Shown: positions 42,736-50,651 of the stretch, piece after piece
Position numbering within the stretch: position 1 is the first letter of the stretch
How the letters are laid out: the number at the start of each line of letters is the position of its first letter
Source: Planctomycetota bacterium
GTDB lineage: Bacteria; Planctomycetota; Phycisphaerae; Phycisphaerales; SM1A02
Assembly: GCA_022566535.1 (NCBI GenBank)
Contig: JADFIR010000001.1
Location: 1 to 64,000 of the forward strand
Length of the DNA: 64,000 bases
Direction of reading: 5' to 3'
Program-made: the position numbers and the translations under genes
Notes under the pieces: generated by a model
Seen by the model: only the letters and a program-made list of their open reading frames with translations
Told to the model about the DNA's origin: nothing
Database searches by the model: none

Positions 42736-42870
42736 CGTGCGTCCTCACGCTGTGAATGATGAACCACGGAGCCACCGAGAACACAGTGAATACGAAGACG
42801 TAGAAGAACCTCCTGTTCGTAGGGATCCTACCAGGTATCTTCTCAGTGTCCTCTGTAGCCCTGTGGTGAA

Positions 42871-44322
42871 TCAGAAAGCACTTGCGTCAGCTGATTCGCG
42901 AATGAGCTTCCACGCCGCCTCGACGTGGCGGCGCTGGGTGTTCGTCTGGCCGACGCAGAAGCGCAGGGTCAGCTTGTCATCGAGCCGGGTGTGGGTGAGA
43001 AACAGCTTGCCCGAACGATTCACGCGGTCCAGGATTCCCTGATTGATCTCATCCCCGCCTCGATGGCGGAAGCAGACCAGGTTCAACGGTGGCTTGACCG
43101 CCAGCTCGAAACGCTCATCCGCCTTGACCCATGATGCGAACTCCCCAGCAAGCCTGACATGCTCGCGGATGTGATGTTGCAGGCCAACGATGCCGTAGTG
43201 GCGGATGACGAACCAGAGTTTCAGCGCCCGGAACCGCCGGCCGAGCGGGATATGCCAGTCGCGATAATCGAACACCTCTCCGCCCCCGGAACCGCCGGCC
43301 GGGTTCTTCAAATACTCAGGCTGAACGCTGAGCGTGTTGATGAGTGCGGCTCGGTCGGCGACCCAGAAGCAGTCGCAGTCGAAGTTGGTGAACATCCACT
43401 TATGCGGGTTGAAGCAGTAGCTGTCGGCGAGCTGGAGCCCGTCGTGGATGAAGCGAAGCTCGGGGCAGATCGCGGCGGTTCCGCTCATGGCCGCATCCAC
43501 GTGCAGCCAGACCCCCGGAACTTGCCGCCGACATATCTCGCCGATTCGACGAAGTGGATCGATTGCATTCGACGACGTCGTGCCGACCGTCGCGCAGACG
43601 AAGCACGGTATTCGGCCGGCCGCTTTGTCCAATTTGATCGCCGCCTCCAAGGCGTCCGGCCGCATCGCGTAGGTCTCATCGACGTCGATCATGCGCAGGT
43701 TCGCCCGACCAATGCCAGTGATCTTGACCGCCTTCTCGACGGAGGAGTGAGCCTGGTTCGAGGTGTAGGCGATCAACTGGCGATCGACTCCCCTGTGGTT
43801 GCTCGTGAAGTCCGTCGCCCTCTCCCGCGCTGTGAGCAGCGCACAAAGGGTCGCGCTGGAGGCGGTATCCTGGATGACACCTCCGCCGGCTGTGGTGGAT
43901 TTGAAATGCTGCGGCAGCTCCAGCATGTCCACCAGCCAGTCCAGCACATGGGTTTCCAGTTCCGTGCACGCCGGACTCGTGGCCCAGAGCATCCCCTGTA
44001 CGCCGAGACCCGCAGAGAGCAGTTCGCCCAGGATCGACGGGCCGGAGGCGTTGGCGGGAAAGAACCCGAAGAAGCTCGGCGACTGCCAGTGGGTGATCCC
44101 CGGGAGAATGATCTCCTCCAGGTCGCGCATCATGACGTCGAAGGGTTCGCCCTGTTGTGGCGGCGAAGCCGGCAAGCGGCTTCGGGTCTCACCCGGCTTG
44201 ACTTGCGAAAGCACCGGGTATTGCTCAATCTGCTCCATGTAACGGGCGATCCAATCCACCATCGCCCGGCCGTGGCGGCGGAACTGATCCGGCGTCATGT
44301 GATAGGTTGTCTCGTCGTTCAT
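42871..44322 (-). CDS. Aromatic-L-amino-acid decarboxylase-like PLP enzyme
   Basis: A 483-residue group II decarboxylase. The N-terminal DQFRRHGRAMVDWIARYMEQ and THWQSPSFFGFFPANASGPS are typical of the DDC/tryptophan decarboxylase clade. The PLP Lys is in SYCFNPHKWMFTNFDCDCFW, and His in LHVDAAMSGTAAICPELR stacks on PLP. The start ATG at 44322 is preferred to the listed ORF start. It lies near the kynurenine genes, so tryptophan, kynurenine or hydroxykynurenine are possible substrates, but sequence alone does not decide. Confidence 0.88.
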   Translation of the reverse strand: MNDETTYHMTPDQFRRHGRAMVDWIARYMEQIEQYPVLSQVKPGETRSRLPASPPQQGEPFDVMMRDLEEIILPGITHWQSPSFFGFFPANASGPSILGELLSAGLGVQGMLWATSPACTELETHVLDWLVDMLELPQHFKSTTAGGGVIQDTASSATLCALLTARERATDFTSNHRGVDRQLIAYTSNQAHSSVEKAVKITGIGRANLRMIDVDETYAMRPDALEAAIKLDKAAGRIPCFVCATVGTTSSNAIDPLRRIGEICRRQVPGVWLHVDAAMSGTAAICPELRFIHDGLQLADSYCFNPHKWMFTNFDCDCFWVADRAALINTLSVQPEYLKNPAGGSGGGEVFDYRDWHIPLGRRFRALKLWFVIRHYGIVGLQHHIREHVRLAGEFASWVKADERFELAVKPPLNLVCFRHRGGDEINQGILDRVNRSGKLFLTHTRLDDKLTLRFCVGQTNTQRRHVEAAWKLIRESADASAF

Positions 44323-44359
44323 CTGGGCATCGTAACGCCGGCTCGGAGGATCATTGCGT

Positions 44360-44683
44360 ATGGCTGAGACCACAATGAAGTTGACCGCCGATCAGCATCT
44401 GCAATGTGGCAAGGCCCTGTTCAACTTCACCTGGACGCTGTTGGAGAAAACGGACCGGACGGAGGATGAGTCGGAAGTGATGGTCAAGGCGGCCCATGCA
44501 TCCGCGCTGCACTGGCTGCAGGTGGGCAAGCCGGTGAACTTCGCCCGCAGCGAATGGCAGATTTCACGCGTGTACGCCGTTCTCAACCGCCCGGAGCCGG
44601 CATTGCATCATGCCCAGCGGTGTCTACAAATCTGCGAGGATGACGAGATCGGTGATTTCGATCTGGCCTTCGCGTATGAATGA
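44360..44683 (+). CDS. TPR-like protein, N-terminal part of a split gene
   Basis: A 107-residue frame with helical repeat character (AALHWLQVGKPVNFARSEWQ-like and PALHHAQRCLQICEDD). It stops at TGA directly after FDLAFAYE. The following frame resumes at once with an ALARAHAAAGDHDQAKRYLE helix, as expected for a continuing TPR. The break is a duplicated TGAA at the junction. It is divergent from the decarboxylase gene. Function unknown, probably protein interaction. Confidence 0.6.
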   Translation: MAETTMKLTADQHLQCGKALFNFTWTLLEKTDRTEDESEVMVKAAHASALHWLQVGKPVNFARSEWQISRVYAVLNRPEPALHHAQRCLQICEDDEIGDFDLAFAYE

Positions 44684-44840
44684 AGCGCTGGCTCGGGCTC
44701 ACGCCGCGGCCGGTGACCACGACCAAGCCAAGCGATACTTGGAAATGGCCCGCGAAGCCGGCAAGCGAATCGCCGATGCCCACGAGCGCGAACATTTCTT
44801 CGACGATCTGCGCACCGTGCCGGGATACGAAGAGTTGTAG
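44676..44840 (+). CDS. TPR-like protein, C-terminal part of a split gene
   Basis: A 54-residue frame starting at an ATG inside ATGAATGA, which overlaps the stop of the previous frame. It holds EALARAHAAAGDHDQAKRYL and ends FDDLRTVPGYEEL. Its stop codon lies in the first bases of the terminal repeat of the neighbouring transposase element. It is either the rest of a gene broken by a 4-base duplication or a separate, translationally coupled peptide. Confidence 0.55.
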   Translation: MNEALARAHAAAGDHDQAKRYLEMAREAGKRIADAHEREHFFDDLRTVPGYEEL

Positions 44841-45485
44841 GGCCGGCTGTGCCGGCGGATTCATTCTCTCGCCGAGACCGTGATGTCGCTGAAGGAGAAC
44901 CGGCGCGCGTCGATGTCATTTAGCTGACAGCCCCAATCGAGGGGGTAGATGCCTAGGCGTACCGAGCGGTGAAAGCTTGAATACGGCCAATCGCGGGGAC
45001 GTTTGGCAAGCTTGTGCTTGACCGGGTTGTAGTGAATGTAGTCAACGTGACGCTCAAAGTCGCGATCGTTGCGAATCGTGTGCTCCCAAAACTTGGGTTG
45101 AAACACGCCGCGGCGACTGTCACGGCGCTGGCCGTCGGTGAGCGGTTGCTGCGCACCGCCTTGGGCCAGCCACGCTTTCGTAAACTCCTTCTTGATCCAC
45201 GCCCAGTGCTTGGAGTAGGCCGAGTCATTGGGCGGCAGATTCCAGATGGCGTGGATGTGGTCAGGCAGAAGAACGATCGCGTCGATTTGGAACGGCCAAC
45301 GGCGGCGACATTCGCGCAATGCCGTTCGCAGGATTCGCCGAGCCGGTTCGTCGCACAGGAACGGCGCCCGGCCCTGGGTTACCACCGTGAAGAAGAAGGT
45401 CCCGCCGGGAACAATTGCGCGCCGGAAGTTTGGCACGGCGCGATGATACCGGACGATGAGGATGGCCGGCACAGCCGGCCCTACA
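44836..45485 (-). mobile_element. REP-associated tyrosine transposase (RAYT) element with perfect terminal inverted repeats
   Basis: TGTAGGGCCGGCTGTGCCGG(C) at 44836-44856 and its exact reverse complement at 45465-45485 bracket a transposase gene. Each end is a GTAG-tagged palindrome, the plan of REP sequences recognised by RAYT enzymes. The left end supplies the stop codon of the adjacent TPR frame, and the right end lies nine bases beyond the ispE stop. A related REPIN lies at 15283. Confidence 0.75.
44861..45436 (-). CDS. REP-associated tyrosine transposase (IS200/IS605-like, RAYT)
   Basis: A 191-residue Y1/HUH transposase. It begins VPNFRRAIVPGGTFFFTVVT, the RAYT N-terminus. The HUH motif is AIVLLPDHIHAIWNLPP, and the catalytic Tyr region with the RAYT signature is RHVDYIHYNPVKHKLAKRP. 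These enzymes cut and join single-stranded REP hairpins. The GTG at 45436 is preferred over the GTG at 45472, which lies inside the terminal repeat. The gene looks intact. The host may have co-opted it, since RAYTs are usually single-copy. Confidence 0.88.
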   Translation of the reverse strand: MPNFRRAIVPGGTFFFTVVTQGRAPFLCDEPARRILRTALRECRRRWPFQIDAIVLLPDHIHAIWNLPPNDSAYSKHWAWIKKEFTKAWLAQGGAQQPLTDGQRRDSRRGVFQPKFWEHTIRNDRDFERHVDYIHYNPVKHKLAKRPRDWPYSSFHRSVRLGIYPLDWGCQLNDIDARRFSFSDITVSARE

Positions 45486-45494
45486 GGTCACACC

Positions 45495-46400
45495 TCACGG
45501 GATCGGCATCGGGTCGGTCGCCAGCGCTTTCACAGCCACTGCGGGCAGGCTGAGACGCTTCTCGACCGTCTCGGCCAGGGCCTGGGCATGCAGCGGATCA
45601 TCCAAGAGCACGAAGAGGCTCGAGCCGCTGCCGGCCACGTGTGCGGGACGGTCGGCCAGTTTGGTCAGTCGGGCCAGATGCTCCTGGAGCGTGGGGGCGA
45701 CGCGAACGGCCGCTTGCGCTAGATCGTTGAAGATCGCATCCGGGCGCAACGGCCCATTCATGCCGGCCAGCGCCCGCACCGCGTCCGGGCGCAACGGTCC
45801 CGGCCCGATCTCGTCGAACATTCTGTAGACGTGTCCGGTCGGGCAGGAGGCTTCGGGAAAGACGATCACAGCGCTCAGGTTCGGCACGGTCTCTTGCGAT
45901 TCGATCTGCTCGCCGACGCCTTCAATGATGGCGCTCCCGCCTGCTACAAAGAAGGGCACATCAGACCCAAGCCCCCAACTGATCTGCCGCATGTCATCGA
46001 GGGACACGCCAAGGTCGAACATTTCGTTGACGGCCCGGAGCATCGCGGCCGCGTTGGAAGATCCGCCGCCGAGTCCGCCGCCGACGGGAATGTGCTTTTG
46101 CAGTTTGAGTTGCAACGGGAGCTGCCGGCCCACATGGTTCTCCAAAGCCAGATGAGCTTGCACCGCCAGGTCGCGGGTGATCGGCCAGTCGATGTCGCTT
46201 GGGCGCTTGGCGTCTTTGTGCCAGAGGATCGCGTAACGGGAGAGCCGGTCTTGCGGCAACCGGTCCACCACCAGTTCGTCGCAGAGATCGATCGTCACCA
46301 TCCAACTGCAAATCGGATGCATCCCGTCACGATCCGTTGGGCCGACCGACAGGGCGAGGTTCAGCTTGGCGGGCGCTTGGACGCTGATGGATTCGAGCAT
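45495..46400 (-). CDS. ispE: 4-diphosphocytidyl-2-C-methyl-D-erythritol kinase
   Basis: A 301-residue GHMP kinase of the MEP isoprenoid pathway. The N-terminal SVQAPAKLNLALSVGPTDRD, the ATP loop PVGGGLGGGSSNAAAMLRAV and the late AHVAGSGSSLFVLL are the three GHMP motifs in the IspE form. The start ATG at 46400 replaces the longer listed frame. No other MEP gene is adjacent. It ends close to the transposase element. Confidence 0.92.
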   Translation of the reverse strand: MLESISVQAPAKLNLALSVGPTDRDGMHPICSWMVTIDLCDELVVDRLPQDRLSRYAILWHKDAKRPSDIDWPITRDLAVQAHLALENHVGRQLPLQLKLQKHIPVGGGLGGGSSNAAAMLRAVNEMFDLGVSLDDMRQISWGLGSDVPFFVAGGSAIIEGVGEQIESQETVPNLSAVIVFPEASCPTGHVYRMFDEIGPGPLRPDAVRALAGMNGPLRPDAIFNDLAQAAVRVAPTLQEHLARLTKLADRPAHVAGSGSSLFVLLDDPLHAQALAETVEKRLSLPAVAVKALATDPMPIP

Positions 46401-46569
46401 GGAAGAAGAATAAGGATAGGGCCGGGCGGATCGGCCGGTTGCGAGCCCCAGATCGGCCATGGGGCGGAGCCGTGCATATTCGCACCGGGCCAAAGTCATC
46501 GTCGCACATCGCCGATAACCCGGCTGTAGCCGCTGTGCAGCGACGCCGGCCACATTGAGGTCCACACAC

Positions 46570-46905
46570 ATGGTTGTACGAGATCGTCGAGCCCACGTGC
46601 GGGTTGAGATGGCGCGTGCCTGCAAGCTGTTCGTTGCGAAGACGGGCAAGTACCTGGCCGGGACTACGTGGAACCTGTCCGCCGCCGGTGCATTGCTGGA
46701 GGTCAAGGGGCATGGGGATCTTCAACCAGGCGACCGCCTGTTCCTCGGCATCGCGCTGAAACGCCGCCAGGCCGTTGTGCTGGCCAATGAAATGCTCGAT
46801 GCCCGGATTGTTCGTTCGCTGTGGATCACCGTCAATCGGGAGGTCTTCGGCGTGCAGTTCGTCAAGAGCTCCGCCGACTGGGCTGCTGCGCGACAAGCTG
46901 CGTGA
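46570..46905 (+). CDS. PilZ-domain protein
   Basis: A 111-residue protein made of one PilZ-like domain. RDRRAHVRVEMARACKLFV is the first motif (basic residues followed by a strand), and TTWNLSAAGALLEVKG the second (N/DxSxxG). PilZ domains typically bind cyclic di-GMP. Here the usual RxxxR is present as RRAHVR, so binding is plausible. Start at ATG 46570. Confidence 0.75.
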   Translation: MVVRDRRAHVRVEMARACKLFVAKTGKYLAGTTWNLSAAGALLEVKGHGDLQPGDRLFLGIALKRRQAVVLANEMLDARIVRSLWITVNREVFGVQFVKSSADWAAARQAA

Positions 46906-47053
46906 ATCGGCCCGACCGATGGCGACCACAGAAAAGTGGGTTGGGATCGCCGAGCCGGGCATGGCCATGTGCGGCCTTGCTGATTCGCTATTACTATGGA
47001 TACGCTTGGCCGGTCGATCGCCAGCCGAATCGTTGTGAGCCTGTTGAGGCGCC

Positions 47054-48883
47054 ATGTCACAGTCCGCAGACAGACCACGTCGCCGGCGGAAGAAGGCCGT
47101 GGCCGTTCTCATCGGCCTGGGGGGTGTGCTTGGGCTGCTCGTTGCGCTGAGCCCGACGCTTGTCAGTTGGGGGCTGGGTCACGGTCTCATCCAACGGGCG
47201 CTGCAGCGGCGGATCAACGGCACCGTTGCCTTTGACAGGCTCACGCTGACGTGGTTCGGGTCGCAGGCCGTCAAAGGGTTCTCGATTACCGATGCCGGCG
47301 GCGAAGAGGTTGTGCGGCTCGATGTCGGGGCGAGCGCTGGGCTGTTCGGCCTGCTGACGCGACGTCTGGATGCGGTTGAGATCGACCTGTCGGGCACCTT
47401 GAGCGGCGAGCTGCGCGAGGATGGTTCGACCAGCTTCCAAGATCTGCTTGTCGGCAGTGATTCCGGTGCCGCTGAGGAGCCTCGACGCGGCCCGGACCAG
47501 AAGAAGCCGATCACGCTGCCAGGTTTGCCTGCAACAACACTGCGGATCAACGGCCTGACGGTGCGGCTGCGCGACGCCGCTTCGCAGCGAACGCTTGTAT
47601 TTGACGACCTCACCGGCGAACTGGCCTACCGTGGCCCAGATCAAGTTACGCTGGAGGTTCATAGCAAGGCGACCGGCGGAGACCTTGCGGGAACGCTCGA
47701 TGTGTCGGGCGAGATCAAGCGGTTGTTCGACAGCGACGGCGTCTTGACGCTCCCTCGCGCATCGGGGCGGATCGATATCCAGCTGAGCAATCTACCGGCG
47801 CCGGCCAATGATCAGGCAACGGCCCTGCGCTCGTTGAAGATTCTCGCAACCAGCGACAGCCTGGCCGAGGGCATCGACGTGTCGGTCACCGGCGAGGTGA
47901 TCGTTCCCGGGGCAGCTGAGGCGGAGCTGATCGAGCTGGACGGTACACTGGGCGGACTTCTCAACGAGCAAGGGGTCTCGGCCGACCTGGCGGGGCTTGA
48001 TATAACGGCCAGCGCCCATGGTGTGCCCACGGGCGTGGTTGATGCGTTCGCTGGGCTGGGGGGGATGCTGGTGGCGGCGGTGGGCCCGCGGATGGACGCC
48101 CAAGCCTCGGCCAACGGGTTCTCACGGACCACCGGCACCCTGGAGGCCCGTGTTGACACGGCGCACGGTTGGCTGCAAGGTCACTTCAAGGGTCGCGACA
48201 ACGCTCTGCGGATCACCAACGCCGCACCGATTCAGGCAGAGCTTGAGATCACGCCGGCGCTACGCGATCGCCTGTTATACAAGATTCACCCCATCCTGGC
48301 GGACATCCGCAGCACCGAGCAGCCCCTGCGCGCCACGATGAGCGATGGGACCGTCCCCCTGGATGGTGATGTCAGTCGGCTCAACGCCGATATCGAGATC
48401 ACGATCGGCGCCGTCGAGCTCGACAGCGGCTCCGTGACGTTGGCGCTGTTGACGTTATTCAACTCGGCAAACGCCCGGACCATTCCCGCCCGGATCGACC
48501 CGATCGTCGCCAGGATTCGTAATGGAATCGTCACCTACGAGCGGTTCACGGTGAAGATCGATCAGTACACGCTCGTCTACTCCGGCCGCATCGACCTCAA
48601 CACGCGGACCGTGGATCTGAGAACCGAGTTGCCGCTGGAGGGTTTGGCGATGAGCGTCAAGGAGCTGCGCGGCTATGCGGACAGGGTCATTGTCCCGCTG
48701 GTCACCCGCGGCGAGTTCGGCAAGCTCAAGACCGAGATCGATCCGGATTTCGATCTGGCCAAGGCGGCGTTGGAGTCAGGATTCCGCGGGCTGCTCAACG
48801 ACGCCCTGAAAGATACCGGCCTCCCATTGGGCGACCTGTTGGACGAGATTCTCAAGAAGCAAAGGGATCGGAAAGAGCCTTAG
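47054..48883 (+). CDS. AsmA-like inner-membrane-anchored periplasmic protein
   Basis: A 609-residue protein. A basic N-terminus and one membrane segment (AVAVLIGLGGVLGLLVALSP) are followed by a long beta-rich region with the AsmA-type repeats (IQRALQRRINGTVAFDRLTL, VVRLDVGASAGLFGLLTRR). A C-terminal region (VYSGRIDLNTRTVDLRTELP) resembles the last AsmA domain. AsmA-like proteins are thought to bridge the envelope and move phospholipids. The stop is seven bases from the convergent Coa1-like gene. Confidence 0.75.
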   Translation: MSQSADRPRRRRKKAVAVLIGLGGVLGLLVALSPTLVSWGLGHGLIQRALQRRINGTVAFDRLTLTWFGSQAVKGFSITDAGGEEVVRLDVGASAGLFGLLTRRLDAVEIDLSGTLSGELREDGSTSFQDLLVGSDSGAAEEPRRGPDQKKPITLPGLPATTLRINGLTVRLRDAASQRTLVFDDLTGELAYRGPDQVTLEVHSKATGGDLAGTLDVSGEIKRLFDSDGVLTLPRASGRIDIQLSNLPAPANDQATALRSLKILATSDSLAEGIDVSVTGEVIVPGAAEAELIELDGTLGGLLNEQGVSADLAGLDITASAHGVPTGVVDAFAGLGGMLVAAVGPRMDAQASANGFSRTTGTLEARVDTAHGWLQGHFKGRDNALRITNAAPIQAELEITPALRDRLLYKIHPILADIRSTEQPLRATMSDGTVPLDGDVSRLNADIEITIGAVELDSGSVTLALLTLFNSANARTIPARIDPIVARIRNGIVTYERFTVKIDQYTLVYSGRIDLNTRTVDLRTELPLEGLAMSVKELRGYADRVIVPLVTRGEFGKLKTEIDPDFDLAKAALESGFRGLLNDALKDTGLPLGDLLDEILKKQRDRKEP

Positions 48884-48889
48884 CGGTTC

Positions 48890-49360
48890 TCAATCTTCCA
48901 ACAGGTCGATCGAGATATCCGATCCATGCACGGCCACTTCAAGCGTGTAATACTCCCACGAACCGGCGACCTTCTCAGCTTGCACGTAGAGTGATCCCGA
49001 TCCATTTTGGCCGGAAATGGGAATCACGATGTCCGCGTATCCGGACGTGGGGTTGACTTCCATATTGCCGGTGAAGATCAATCCATCCTCGATGCGATTG
49101 CCCAGGTGCTCAATCACCGCTGGATTCGTTTGCGCTTCGAACATGGCCGTCTCATACACCTGTGTGCTCTTCATCAAGCCGAAGACGAGCGCGAAGATGG
49201 CCAAGAGAAACCCGACGCCGCCTAACACCAATACGACGGAACCGACCGGAACAAACCAGCGCCAATTGCGGCTCCACCATCCGCGAGGGGGTTGTTGTGC
49301 ATGATCCGCTTGATACTGCGTTTGATTTAGCGGCTGTTGCTGCGTTTGCTGTTCGTACAT
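48890..49360 (-). CDS. Coa1-family-like membrane protein
   Basis: A 156-residue protein. A Gln-rich N-terminus (YEQQTQQQPLNQTQYQ) precedes one membrane segment (FVPVGSVVLVLGGVGFLLAI). A small domain matches the pattern of the cytochrome oxidase assembly factor 1 family: STQVYETAMFEAQTNPAVIE, LGNRIEDGLIFTGNMEVN and GYADIVIPISGQNGSGSL. Bacterial members are mostly uncharacterised, so a role in respiratory assembly is only suggested. The start is ATG 49360 (GGGG just before it) or 49372. Confidence 0.7.
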   Translation of the reverse strand: MYEQQTQQQPLNQTQYQADHAQQPPRGWWSRNWRWFVPVGSVVLVLGGVGFLLAIFALVFGLMKSTQVYETAMFEAQTNPAVIEHLGNRIEDGLIFTGNMEVNPTSGYADIVIPISGQNGSGSLYVQAEKVAGSWEYYTLEVAVHGSDISIDLLED

Positions 49361-49468
49361 GGCGTGCCCCATCTGGCAAGTTCACAAATCATTTTCGACC
49401 TTCTCATATCGGCGCAGCGATCACCCGAATGCACGTCCGAGAATGATCGTGCGTCACCCTCTTCTTGA

Positions 49469-50587
49469 CTACACCACACGAAGCGGATCGCAATCCTTCT
49501 TAGAGATGACCACCTTCCCCTCCGGTAGCGCGGAGCGAAGTCGTTTGCGCAACACGCGAAGGTAGCCGCGTTCCGTGTTCGTGTGGCCTGCGAGGATTAC
49601 CGTGCATCCCTCTGTTTGTGCGGCCAGCATGTCGTGGTGGCGCATCTCACCGGTGATGAAGGCTTGACACCCTTGGGCGGTCGCTTCGGCTCGCAACGAT
49701 CCACCCGCCCCCGCGCACAGCCCGATCGTGCCGTAACGGCGCGGTGCGGCGTGCGCCGCGGCGACTTGAAGCTGATCAACGCCCAGGCGTTGCTTGATAC
49801 GCTCGATGAGCGCGCGAAGCGGGACCTTCCGGTCGAGGACGATCCTTCGGCCCTGGCCGGTGTCTCGCCGGGGGCGGGGCAGGAGTTGATAGATTTCGAT
49901 CGGCGGCTCCTCATACGGATGGAATTGCCGAAGCGTCGTGACGGCCAGCGCCAACGACGCCTGCGGGCAGACCATCTCCAGGCGGGTCTCGTCAACGTGC
50001 TGCAGCGCTCCGGTGCGCCCCACTCGCGGGCGGGCTCCCTCGCCGCCGAAGAACGTCCCCGTTCCCTTGATCTCGAAGGAGCAGAGCTCGTATCGGCCGA
50101 TCCGCCCCGCCCCGACTGTGGCCAGGGCGTTGCGCAGCCGATCGACCGCGTCGGCCGGGCAGAACGTGACGAGCTTGCACTGCTCGGTCTCTGGAAGCGA
50201 TTCATACAAGTGCAGCGGCCGAACGTCGCCGTGGCCGAGTCCCGATGCGATCCAATCGTTGATCCCGCCCGGCGCCGCGTCGAGGGCGGTGTGCGGCGAG
50301 TACACCGCGATTTTCGCCCGCACCGCCTCCAGCGCGATTCGTTGCTTCTCCACGGCGTCAGTCAGTGCGGGGAGCGGCTCGAAGATCGGCGGGTGATACG
50401 ACACGATCATCCGCGCGCCGGCCTCTATCGCTTCGTGCAGCACCGCTTCGGTCAGGTCGATCGTGAGCATGATCGAGTTCGCCCGCCACTTCGTCGAACC
50501 GATGAGCAGACCGACGTTATCCCACTCGGCCGCGCATTCCAGCGGCGCGATCGACTCCAGTACCTCGATGACTCGCGAAACCTGCAT
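49469..50587 (-). CDS. Nif3-like dinuclear metal centre protein
   Basis: A 372-residue protein of the Nif3/YbgI family. It has two halves of the Nif3 fold (AAEWDNVGLLIGSTKWRANS and the C-terminal CQAFITGEMRHHDMLAAQTE) around a central PII-like insertion (KLVTFCPADAVDRLRNALAT). This is the longer YqfO-type arrangement. Metal ligands include His in MIVSYHPPIF and in GEMRHHD. The reaction is unknown despite annotation as GTP cyclohydrolase type 2 in some databases. The start ATG at 50587 has GAGG upstream and lies 15 bases from a REPIN. Confidence 0.88.
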   Translation of the reverse strand: MQVSRVIEVLESIAPLECAAEWDNVGLLIGSTKWRANSIMLTIDLTEAVLHEAIEAGARMIVSYHPPIFEPLPALTDAVEKQRIALEAVRAKIAVYSPHTALDAAPGGINDWIASGLGHGDVRPLHLYESLPETEQCKLVTFCPADAVDRLRNALATVGAGRIGRYELCSFEIKGTGTFFGGEGARPRVGRTGALQHVDETRLEMVCPQASLALAVTTLRQFHPYEEPPIEIYQLLPRPRRDTGQGRRIVLDRKVPLRALIERIKQRLGVDQLQVAAAHAAPRRYGTIGLCAGAGGSLRAEATAQGCQAFITGEMRHHDMLAAQTEGCTVILAGHTNTERGYLRVLRKRLRSALPEGKVVISKKDCDPLRVV

Positions 50588-50601
50588 AATGATCCTCGTC
50601 A

Positions 50602-50651
50602 TTTAGCCGCGGCTCGCAGAGCCGCGCGTCGCTCTACGAGCGACGGCTAAA
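50602..50651. repeat. REPIN encoding the C-terminus and stop of the upstream gene
   Basis: TTTAGCCGCGGCTCGCAGAG and, inverted, TTTAGCCGTCGCTCGTAGAG form a head-to-head pair of TAG-tagged hairpins. Read on the minus strand it encodes the last residues (VARRATRGSASRG) and the TAA of the glycosyltransferase-like gene. It also lies 14 bases before the Nif3-like start codon at 50587. Confidence 0.65.

Noticed and set aside
43159-44367. 402-residue plus-strand ORF opposite the decarboxylase
   Set aside because: Antisense shadow. The PLP enzyme on the other strand is unmistakable.
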